Assembly: GCA_052034115.1 (NCBI GenBank)
Contig: JBPOIZ010000103.1
Location: 1-8,476, forward strand
Reading direction: 5' to 3'
Length of the DNA stretch: 8,476 nucleotides
DNA from: Lutibacillus sp052034115
Lineage (GTDB): Bacteria > Actinomycetota > Actinomycetes > Actinomycetales > Dermatophilaceae
Numbering within the stretch: the stretch's first letter is position 1; each line of letters begins with the position of its first letter. The position numbers and the translations under genes were made by a program. Below the pieces are notes generated by a model, which had not been told where the DNA came from, searched no databases, and saw nothing but the letters and a program-made list of their open reading frames with translations. Shown piece by piece: positions 1-4,867 of this stretch.

Positions 1-737
1 CGGCCCAGGAGCCCGCCGGCGGCCGCCTCGTCGAGGCGGACGCGGGAGAGGTAGGCCACGGCCGGGGGCGCGACGAGGATTGCCGTCGTGGGCTGCAGCT
101 TCGGCGGCAGGCTCGCCTCGTGGACGAACAGCCGGGTCAGCACGACGGGCAGCAGCCCAAGCCAGAAGATCACGCCGAACGACCAGAAGAACTGGCTGAG
201 CCCCGCCTCGCCGAGGCGGACCCCGGCGAGCGGCACGACCAGATTGCCGACCACAGGGATGAACCATGCCGGCGTGACGTGCGCGAGCGTGGCGTCGGAC
301 GTGTTCGACCAGCGGCGCAGGACGAGGAGGGTGACGACGATCTGACCGGCGGCACCGATCCACCACACGACCCGCGCGAACCCGGGCGCAAGGTCGACCA
401 ATCCGGTGGCCACGAGCAGCGCGGCGATGGTCACCGTGGACGCGAAGGGCATGCGGACCGGGTGGGCGAGCTCGGCCCGGACTGCTGCCGGATGCGCGGC
501 CCCCTTGCGGGCATAGGCCACTGCGGCGGCGAGGTAGACCGCGGCCGCAGCCAGGATGAGGATCTGCCCGACAAGGACCGGTGCACCGAGCACTGCGTGC
601 GCGCGCAGCCAGGCAAGGGCCAGCCCGGCCAGGCCCATGACGACGGCGAAGAAGGACACCGGGAAGTGGCGGAGGGTTGTCTCGGGCACCGGCCGGTGCT
701 CCGGCGGCACGGTGGCGGACGGACGACGGCTCGGCAT
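1..737 (-). CDS. SLAC1/TehA (TDT-family) membrane transporter, C-terminus cut off
   Basis: This is a polytopic inner-membrane protein of the TDT/SLAC1 family, whose members carry C4-dicarboxylates or small anions, including sulfite in some fungi; 245 residues are visible. Residues 1-24 are a hydrophilic leader. About seven hydrophobic segments follow, near 25-45, 53-74, 96-113, 118-139, 150-170, 180-205 and 218-232. Family-like stretches are HFPVSFFAVVMGLAGL near 25, TPAWFIPVVGNLVVPLAG near 154 and LQPTTAILVAPPAVAYL near 215. Full members have about ten helices in 310-340 residues, so the last third lies left of the window. ATG at 737 is preceded by AGGA at 747-744, six bases upstream. The gene diverges from a rhodanese and shares its CsoR-type operator, so export of sulfite or another sulfur oxyanion is a better guess than the tellurite resistance often attached to the family. 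Family assignment is firm; the substrate is inferred. Confidence 0.85.
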   Translation of the reverse strand, partial: MPSRRPSATVPPEHRPVPETTLRHFPVSFFAVVMGLAGLALAWLRAHAVLGAPVLVGQILILAAAAVYLAAAVAYARKGAAHPAAVRAELAHPVRMPFASTVTIAALLVATGLVDLAPGFARVVWWIGAAGQIVVTLLVLRRWSNTSDATLAHVTPAWFIPVVGNLVVPLAGVRLGEAGLSQFFWSFGVIFWLGLLPVVLTRLFVHEASLPPKLQPTTAILVAPPAVAYLSRVRLDEAAAGGLLG

Positions 738-761
738 CGGGGCTCCTGAACGGTCACGGGG

Positions 762-801
762 TTGGCGGTCAATATACCCCAGGGGGTATATTGACCGCCA
801 T
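762..801. promoter_or_regulatory. Divergent promoter/operator with CsoR/CstR-type palindrome
   Basis: Arms 764-780 and 783-799 form a perfect 17-bp inverted repeat around a 2-bp centre. The core ATACCCCAGGGGGTAT (774-789) matches the A/T-flanked C-tract/G-tract operators of CsoR-family repressors (CsoR for Cu(I), CstR for persulfide). TATATT at 787-792 is a good plus-strand -10 box, with TTGGCG at 762-767 as a weak -35 (19-bp spacer). By symmetry TATATT also lies on the minus strand at 776-771. A plus-strand transcript would start at about 799-800, the A of the rhodanese ATG. A minus-strand transcript would give the transporter a leader of about 26 nt. One bound repressor would occlude both promoters. 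The palindrome is directly visible; the class of regulator is inferred from the core. Confidence 0.8.
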
Positions 802-1126
802 GTCTCGACACATCGATATCCCTGCCTTCGCCGCGGCGCACCGCGACGGCGCCGTCGTCATCGACGTGCGTGAACCCCTGGAGTATGTCGGCGGGCACGT
901 GCCCGGTGCCCGACTGATCCCGATGGGCTACCTGCCGTCCCAGGCCTCGACCCTGCCGAGCGACCGCCCCGTCTATCTCATCTGCCAATCGGGCAACCGC
1001 AGCGCGGCGATGGCCGACTACCTGACGCGGGTCGGCCTCGACGCGGTCACCGTCGACGGCGGTACGGGCGCCTGGCGGGCCGCGGGTCACCCGGTCGTCA
1101 CCGGTCAGCACGCGACGGCGGTCTGA
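800..1126 (+). CDS. Single-domain rhodanese (sulfurtransferase)
   Basis: A 108-residue rhodanese that probably moves sulfane sulfur through a cysteine persulfide in the cytoplasm. The first conserved region reads VVIDVREPLEYVGGHVPGA (residues 19-37). The active-site loop is CQSGNRS with catalytic Cys62, the six-residue loop plus Ser typical of sulfur rather than phosphate substrates. The C-terminal VTVDGGTGAWRAAGHPV is the usual CH2-type end. The length is normal for a stand-alone domain. ATG at 800 is chosen because it directly precedes the first rhodanese strand and abuts the operator; an in-frame start further upstream would put the operator inside the coding region. There is no Shine-Dalgarno sequence, and the -10 box TATATT ends 8 nt upstream, so the mRNA is probably leaderless. 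The operator and the divergent SLAC1 gene point to a role in reactive-sulfur handling. The identity is clear; the physiological sulfur donor is not visible. Confidence 0.93.
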   Translation: MSRHIDIPAFAAAHRDGAVVIDVREPLEYVGGHVPGARLIPMGYLPSQASTLPSDRPVYLICQSGNRSAAMADYLTRVGLDAVTVDGGTGAWRAAGHPVVTGQHATAV

Positions 1127-1154
1127 CCGGGAGCTTTGCCTCGGCGTCGCCGCT

Positions 1155-1225
1155 TCCGGTGGCCGGCTGAGCCGACCGGAGGCTATGACGCAGGTCACAT
1201 CGCAGGAGCGGTATCCCTTCGCCCG
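1155..1225 (+). pseudogene. Probable remnant of a second rhodanese domain
   Basis: In the frame through 1184-1219 the DNA reads YDAGHIAGAVSL, a close match to the rhodanese consensus EYaaGHIpGAvnL. There is no start codon with a ribosome binding site, no upstream DVR strand and no active-site cysteine loop, so it cannot be a working enzyme. It sits between the intact rhodanese and the DUF2892 gene, exactly where a YgaP-type fused rhodanese would have been, which suggests deletion decay of a former rhodanese-DUF2892 fusion. The same stretch can form an imperfect hairpin (1155-1160 with 1175-1180 around a 3-nt bulge and 1164-1167 with 1171-1174) that could terminate the rhodanese transcript. 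A chance match over 12 residues cannot be excluded. Confidence 0.4.
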
Positions 1226-1280
1226 CCGCAGGCGTCCATGTCACACCAGACGCAACATCACTTCGCCAAGGAGACCAGCA

Positions 1281-1484
1281 ATGAACGCCAACATGGGCGC
1301 CACCGACAAGAAGATCCGCACCTTCGTCGTCGCCCCGCTCGCCGTGATCCTCGCCTTCGTCGTGGGGGTCGGCAAGCCTCTGGGCATCGTGCTCCTCGTC
1401 GTCGCCGCGATCATGGTGCTCACCTCCGTCATCAACTTCTGCCCGCTCTACCGCATCTTCGGCATCAGCACCCGCAAGGACTGA
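1281..1484 (+). CDS. DUF2892 (YgaP-type) small membrane protein
   Basis: A 67-residue protein with two hydrophobic segments, about residues 14-31 and 34-52, joined by a tight GVGKPLG turn, then the family signature NFCPLYRIFGIST (residues 52-64) and a short charged end. This is the DUF2892 family, which forms the C-terminal membrane part of E. coli YgaP, a membrane rhodanese. Here it is a separate gene 154 bp downstream of a rhodanese, so the two proteins may work together at the membrane. Cys54 in the CPLY motif could accept sulfur, but that is speculation. ATG at 1281 is preceded by AAGGAG at 1268-1273 (7-nt spacing), a strong site that excludes GTG/ATG candidates further upstream. Family assignment is confident; its biochemical role is poorly known. 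Confidence 0.88.
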   Translation: MNANMGATDKKIRTFVVAPLAVILAFVVGVGKPLGIVLLVVAAIMVLTSVINFCPLYRIFGISTRKD

Positions 1485-1498
1485 CCGAGGGCCAACCG

Positions 1499-1556
1499 TC
1501 GTGAGGCTCGTGAGGCCGCGGCCCCCACTGCAATACCGTGGCCTCATGAGCCTCAC
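1499..1556 (+). promoter_or_regulatory. Promoter and four-half-site inverted repeat of the sigma operon
   Basis: The DNA contains GTGAGGC at 1501-1507 and 1510-1516 and the reverse words GCCTCAT at 1541-1547 and GCCTCAC at 1550-1556, with a 9-bp period on each side. As a whole, 1501-1517 and 1540-1556 form a 17-bp inverted repeat with one G:T pair and a 22-nt spacer. The spacer holds TACCGT (1534-1539), a TANNNT -10 box six nucleotides before the ATG at 1546; no good -35 is seen. It could be a two-dimer operator around the promoter. In a read-through transcript it could instead be an RNA hairpin that hides the start codon. The repeat is certain; its function is inferred. Confidence 0.6.
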
Positions 1557-2343
1557 CCCGGAGTCCGTGTCGGCTGAGATCCCCGGCCTCCTGCGTTACG
1601 CCATGGCGCTGACCCGAAACGCGGACGAGGCGCAGGATCTGGTGCAGGACGTCGTCGTGCGCGCCCTGGAGCGCGCGCAGACCTATCGCGGCGAGGCTTC
1701 GGTCGCCACCTGGCTGCACCGGGTGATGCACCATCGGTATGTCGATCAGGTCCGAAGTCGGCGGGACGAGCCGACCGACCCCGAGCACCTGGCCGAGGCC
1801 GTGGAGTCCTCGTGGCAGCTCGATGACTACACCGTCGACGCCCAGCGCGTCGTCGAACGGGCCGAGACCGCTGCCGACCTGCGTGATGCACTCGTCCGCA
1901 TCCCGGCGCACTACCGCTCCGCGTTGGTGCTCCATGACGTCGAGCGGATGACGGCCGCCGAAGTCGCCGAGGTCCAGCAGACCTCTCTGGCGGCCGCCAA
2001 GCAACGCATCCGGCGCGGTCGGATGATGCTGGTCTCGGCCCTGGCCACCGGGGCCGAGCGTCGTGAAGCGCTCAAGGGAGTGCCGATGCGGTGCTGGGAT
2101 GCCAGGTCCTCGGTCAGCGACTACCTCGACGGGGAGCTGAGCCGTCAGGAGCGTTCCGTCCTCGAGCGACACCTGGAGGACTGCCCCACCTGCCCACCGC
2201 TCTATGCCGGGCTCGTCGGCGCCCGCGATGCCCTGGGCCGGCTCCGTGACCCGGACACCGTCGTGCCGGAGGCGGTCGCGACCCGCCTGCGCGAGGCGAC
2301 TGCCGGTGCCGGCATCGGCACACCGTCCAGGGACGTGAGCTGA
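1546..2343 (+). CDS. ECF sigma factor fused to a C-terminal zf-HC2 (anti-sigma-type) domain
   Basis: 265 residues. Sigma region 2 spans about 10-75, with the AxDLVQDVVVRAL core (28-41) and TYRGEASVATWLHRVMHHRYVD. Region 4 spans about 112-166, with IPAHYRSALVLHDVERMTAAEVAEV and a helix-turn-helix ending in AAAKQRIRRGR. A third part, 180-250, starts PMRCWDARSSVSDYLDGEL and has Cys183, His209, Cys213 and Cys216, the Hx3Cx2C zinc motif of ZAS/zf-HC2 anti-sigma factors. The protein therefore carries its own putative redox- or metal-responsive inhibitor. ATG 1546 is preferred because region 2 begins soon after it and TACCGT lies 6 nt upstream (leaderless). A GTG at 1501 with GAGGG 9 nt upstream is a possible alternative adding 15 Arg/Pro-rich residues. 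It opens a five-gene cluster; the next gene starts 19 nt after its stop. Confidence 0.9.
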   Translation: MSLTPESVSAEIPGLLRYAMALTRNADEAQDLVQDVVVRALERAQTYRGEASVATWLHRVMHHRYVDQVRSRRDEPTDPEHLAEAVESSWQLDDYTVDAQRVVERAETAADLRDALVRIPAHYRSALVLHDVERMTAAEVAEVQQTSLAAAKQRIRRGRMMLVSALATGAERREALKGVPMRCWDARSSVSDYLDGELSRQERSVLERHLEDCPTCPPLYAGLVGARDALGRLRDPDTVVPEAVATRLREATAGAGIGTPSRDVS

Positions 2344-2362
2344 CCATCGGAGACGGGCGCCG

Positions 2363-2905
2363 ATGACTCCTGAGCGGTTCGACGAGTTGGTGCGTCAGGT
2401 GCGCCCGGCGCTGTGGCGATATCTGGCCCGGCGCACCGACCCGGACTCTGCTGCAGACGCACTCGCCGAGACGTTGCTCGTCCTGTGGCGTCGTCGCGCC
2501 GACATACCGGCGGTCGACCCACTGCCGTGGTGCTACGCCGTGGCCCGCGGTGCCCTGGCCAACAGCACCCGGACAGCACGACGACAGCGCAACGTAGTCC
2601 ACCGGCTCGTCGTGATCACCCCGCCGGCGGCGTCGACCGTGGACATCACCTCGGCCGACGGCGACCCGGACCTCGCGGCCGCCCTGAGCCGCCTCAGCTC
2701 GGCGGACCGCGAGATCGTCCACCTGTGGGCGTGGGAGGGACTGACCCCTCGAGAGCTGGGCGTGGTGCTCGGCATCTCCGCCAACGCGGCCGGGATCCGG
2801 CTGCGCCGTGCCACCGAGCGACTGAGGCACGATCTGCGGGCAACCCGACCGATCTCGGACCCAGCCGGACATAGACCAGACGAAGGAGCGGAGGTCACCC
2901 CATGA
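2363..2905 (+). CDS. ECF sigma factor, first paralogous pair
   Basis: A 180-residue ECF-type sigma factor that would direct RNA polymerase to its own promoter class. Region 2 covers about residues 5-80: ERFDELVRQVRPALWRYLARR, then AADALAETLLVLWRRR and PLPWCYAVARGALANS. Region 4 covers about 108-160: LSSADREIVHLWAWEGLTPR, then ELGVVLGISANAAGIRLRRATERLR as the DNA-binding helix-turn-helix. The tail is Arg/Pro-rich. It has no zinc finger and no C-terminal NTF2-like extension. ATG 2363 has GGAG at 2349-2352 (10-nt spacing). Its stop overlaps the start of the membrane-protein gene by 4 bp (ATGA at 2902-2905), the usual arrangement of a sigma factor with its membrane anti-sigma factor. It is clearly a paralogue of the sigma factor at 3597, sharing VLWRR, PLPWxYAVARG and LWAWE motifs. 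The function is firm; the regulon is unknown. Confidence 0.9.
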   Translation: MTPERFDELVRQVRPALWRYLARRTDPDSAADALAETLLVLWRRRADIPAVDPLPWCYAVARGALANSTRTARRQRNVVHRLVVITPPAASTVDITSADGDPDLAAALSRLSSADREIVHLWAWEGLTPRELGVVLGISANAAGIRLRRATERLRHDLRATRPISDPAGHRPDEGAEVTP

Positions 2906-3531
2906 ACCGTCCGGACGACGCCCATGAGGCGTTGCGTGCGCGGATCGCGGCCACCGATCCCTTCGCCTCCGGCGCCGGCCCGGAGGTCGACAACTCGTCC
3001 GTGGAGGTCTACATGTCGCAGCTCCGTTCGACGCCCGACACCCCAGCGCAGCGCACCGCCTCGCGACGCTGGGCGTATGCCGCCGCGGCCGTGCTGCTCG
3101 TCGGTGCAGGGGTGGGCGTCGCACTGGCCAACCGGCCCGGCGCCGACCTGACCGCCACGACCGGCGCGGCCCCCTCGGCGCAGCCGCCCCTGGCCCTGCA
3201 GCTGCCGGCCGACGGCGCGGCCCGCAAGTGCGCCATGGTCACCGCGGAGGTGCTCCGGGACAACGCCGACGGCGGGTTCAGCGGCTCGGTCACCTCGATT
3301 GCCGGCGGACGGGCGACGCTCGCGGTCGACCACTGGTATGCCGGTACCGACCGCCGAGCCACCGTCTCGGTCGCCGTCCCAGCGGCCGACCTCACGGCAC
3401 TCATCGGGGCCCCCGATTTCACCGTCGGCGAGCGCTTTCTCGTGGCCACTTCGGGCGCCGATGTCCTCGTCTGCGCGATGACCGCGCCATACAGCGCGGA
3501 GTTGGCGGGGATCTACGAGTCGGCCTTCTAG
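2902..3531 (+). CDS. Single-pass membrane protein, probable anti-sigma partner
   Basis: 209 residues. A hydrophilic N-terminal part (1-56, including VDNSSVEVYMSQL at 29-41) should lie in the cytoplasm. One transmembrane helix spans about 57-76 after RRW. A Pro/Ala-rich linker leads to an outside domain (about 108-209) with Cys110 and Cys191. That domain reads FSGSVTSIAGGRATLAVDHWY (from 126) and FTVGERFLVATSG (173-185), a pattern I associate with NTR/TIMP-like OB folds; this is inference. There is no Hx3Cx2C zinc motif in the cytoplasmic part, so it is not a ZAS anti-sigma factor. Start overlap with the upstream sigma factor and GGAGG at 2890-2894 (7-nt spacing) support coupled expression. 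By position it most likely holds the sigma factor at the membrane and responds to an envelope signal. Gene reality is certain; the role is inferred from context. Confidence 0.82.
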   Translation: MNRPDDAHEALRARIAATDPFASGAGPEVDNSSVEVYMSQLRSTPDTPAQRTASRRWAYAAAAVLLVGAGVGVALANRPGADLTATTGAAPSAQPPLALQLPADGAARKCAMVTAEVLRDNADGGFSGSVTSIAGGRATLAVDHWYAGTDRRATVSVAVPAADLTALIGAPDFTVGERFLVATSGADVLVCAMTAPYSAELAGIYESAF

Positions 3532-3596
3532 GAGAAGACCGAGCCCGACGCAGCCACTCTGGAAAGATCCGACGAGGATCCGGACAGGAGGGTGAC

Positions 3597-4154
3597 GTGG
3601 AGGGCTCCATCGCACGCCCCGACCGGTTCGCGGCGCTGGTCGGCGCAGTTCGCGACCCGGTATGGCGGTTCCTGGTGCGGCGCACCGACGCCGAAACCGC
3701 GGCCGAGGTGCTCAACGACGTCCTCGTCGTGCTCTGGCGCCGGCTCGACGAGGTGCCCGCCGAGTCTCCGCTGCCCTGGGCCTACGCCGTCGCTCGGGGA
3801 TGCCTGTCCAACGCCGCGCGGGCCGACGCGCGCCGCCGCCGACTGTGGCGCCGCATCGCCGTCCTTGACCCACCGTCGCTCACCGCCCCCGACGCTGCTG
3901 GGCCGAGCCTGGCCACCACCGGGCTCGACGGCGACGACGTCACGGCGGCGCTGGCCGCCCTGAGTGCCGAGGACCGCGACGTCCTCGCGCTGTGGGCCTG
4001 GGAGCAGCTCCAGCCAGCAGAGATCGCCCTGGTCCTGGGGGTCTCCGCCAACGCCGTGAGCATCCGGCTGCACCGGGCCAAGGCCAGGCTTCGAGAAAGA
4101 CTGACCGCAGTGGCGGACACAGAACGGGTGAGGGAGGAGGGACTGACGTCATGA
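3597..4154 (+). CDS. ECF sigma factor, second paralogous pair
   Basis: 185 residues from GTG 3597. Region 2 (about 6-82) reads DRFAALVGAVRDPVWRFLVRR, AAEVLNDVLVVLWRRLDEV and PLPWAYAVARGCLSNAARAD. Region 4 (about 120-170) reads LSAEDRDVLALWAWEQLQP and ALVLGVSANAVSIRLHRAKAR. It is collinear with the sigma factor at 2363 throughout, so the pairs arose by tandem duplication or from a close common source. GTG 3597 is chosen because AGGAGGG (3586-3592) lies 4 nt upstream and no in-frame ATG precedes region 2. The 65-nt gap after the preceding gene contains no hairpin terminator that I can see, so it is likely co-transcribed. Its stop overlaps the next start as ATGA (4151-4154). Alternative starts further upstream would overlap the membrane-protein gene and look like shadow sequence. 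Confidence 0.9.
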   Translation: MEGSIARPDRFAALVGAVRDPVWRFLVRRTDAETAAEVLNDVLVVLWRRLDEVPAESPLPWAYAVARGCLSNAARADARRRRLWRRIAVLDPPSLTAPDAAGPSLATTGLDGDDVTAALAALSAEDRDVLALWAWEQLQPAEIALVLGVSANAVSIRLHRAKARLRERLTAVADTERVREEGLTS

Positions 4155-4792
4155 GTGCAGCAGAACCCCACGAGGTCGGCGGTCGGCCGACCCACTCGGT
4201 CGGTGCGTGGCCGACCGACGACGACGCGCTGCGCGCCGTCCTGCACGCCGTCGATCCCGCCGCGCCGGGGAAGGCCCCCGACGTTGATCCTCGATCCGTG
4301 GAGGACGCCATGTCACAGGTCTCGACCACCCCAGAATCGGTCACCCCGGCGCCGACGCGACGGCGGTGGCTCGCCGCGGCGGCCGCAGTGGTGCTGGCCG
4401 GCGGAATCGGCTATGCAACGTTGGGCCGCCCCGACCCGACGCCCCCCCTGACCTTCACCGTGGCGGCCTCGGACCCCACAGCGATGTGCCTGGCCATCGA
4501 TGTCGCCATGACCAAGCAGGCCGACGTGGCCTTCGACGGCACGGTCACGGCGGTCTCCGACGGCACCGCCACGTTGTCCGTCGCGAAGTGGTTCAAGGGC
4601 GGCAACGGAGCGACCACCGTGCACCTCACGGCGCCCACGGGCACCGAGACGGCGTTGCTCGGGACGGTCAACCCCGAGCTCGGCAAGCGCTATCTCATCG
4701 TCGCCGCCGATGGGGCGATCCAGCCGTGCAGCGCCGCGGGCGAGTGGTCACCGGACCTGCAGGCGCACTTCACCGCAGCCTTCGGCAGCTGA
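4151..4792 (+). CDS. Single-pass membrane protein, paralogue of the 2902 gene
   Basis: 213 residues. The cytoplasmic part (1-72) contains DDALRAVLHAVDP and VDPRSVEDAMSQV (45-57), matching VDNSSVEVYMSQL in the first copy. A transmembrane helix spans about 73-91 after TRRRW. The outside domain (about 110-213) has Cys113 and Cys193, with ADVAFDGTVTAVSDGTATL (124-142), KWFKG and LGKRYLIVAADG (177-188). The same two cysteines frame the same fold in both copies, suggesting a disulfide. Compared with the first copy it has about 18 extra N-terminal residues, encoded by a stretch rich in GGTCGG and CCGACC words (4174-4217). The start overlaps the sigma stop, with GGAGG at 4136-4140 (10-nt spacing). 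There is no zinc-binding anti-sigma motif. It is probably the membrane regulator of the 3597 sigma factor; a strong hairpin after it ends the operon. Confidence 0.82.
   Translation: MSAAEPHEVGGRPTHSVGAWPTDDDALRAVLHAVDPAAPGKAPDVDPRSVEDAMSQVSTTPESVTPAPTRRRWLAAAAAVVLAGGIGYATLGRPDPTPPLTFTVAASDPTAMCLAIDVAMTKQADVAFDGTVTAVSDGTATLSVAKWFKGGNGATTVHLTAPTGTETALLGTVNPELGKRYLIVAADGAIQPCSAAGEWSPDLQAHFTAAFGS
4174..4217 (+). repeat. Cluster of GGTCGG/CCGACC inverted words inside the coding start
   Basis: GGTCGG occurs at 4174-4179, 4181-4186 and 4198-4203, and CCGACC at 4187-4192 and 4211-4216. Bases 4181-4192 form a perfect 12-bp palindrome; CGGTCGG (4197-4203) pairs with CCGACCG (4211-4217) across a 7-nt loop. 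The cluster lies 24-67 nt inside the gene and encodes the N-terminal extension that the paralogue lacks. It may be an mRNA structure or DNA site, or simply a low-complexity insertion. Confidence 0.5.
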
Positions 4793-4796
4793 CGAT

Positions 4797-4840
4797 CTCG
4801 TCGGTCCTGCGTCGCCACCGCGCGGCGCAGGGCCGACGAG
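4797..4840 (+). terminator. Hairpin terminator of the sigma operon
   Basis: Bases 4797-4815 pair with 4822-4840 over 19 bp, with two G:U pairs and no mismatch, around a 6-nt loop. The hairpin begins 4 nt after the stop codon of the last operon gene. No U-run follows, as is common for hairpin terminators in high-GC actinobacteria. The amidase -10 box begins 12 nt later, so it separates the two transcription units. Confidence 0.75.
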
Positions 4841-4852
4841 CGCTGGCCGCCC

Positions 4853-4867
4853 TACGGTGGCGGCGTG
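4853..4867 (+). promoter_or_regulatory. Putative -10 box and leaderless start of the amidase
   Basis: TACGGT at 4853-4858 fits the TANNNT -10 pattern and lies six nucleotides before GTG 4865. There is no Shine-Dalgarno sequence before the GTG. The layout equals that of the first sigma gene (TACCGT, six nucleotides, ATG). No convincing -35 is seen; the expected region lies in the terminator arm. Confidence 0.45.

Noticed and set aside
1..737. Naming the transporter tehA (tellurite resistance)
   Set aside because: The family is shared by many anion channels; gene context points to sulfur compounds and no tellurite gene is nearby.
120..749. Long plus-strand open frame opposite the SLAC1 gene
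   Set aside because: It encodes a highly charged, repeat-like Arg/Asp/Gly-rich product with no domain and lies antisense to a clear membrane protein; it is a high-GC shadow frame.
2114..3124. Minus-strand open frame across the sigma genes
   Set aside because: Arg/Pro-rich product antisense to two convincing genes, with no ribosome binding site or motif seen.
3566..3582. GATCC/GGATC inverted repeat and GATCCG direct repeat before the 3597 gene
   Set aside because: Arms are only 5-6 bp, easily produced by chance; not enough for an operator or terminator call.
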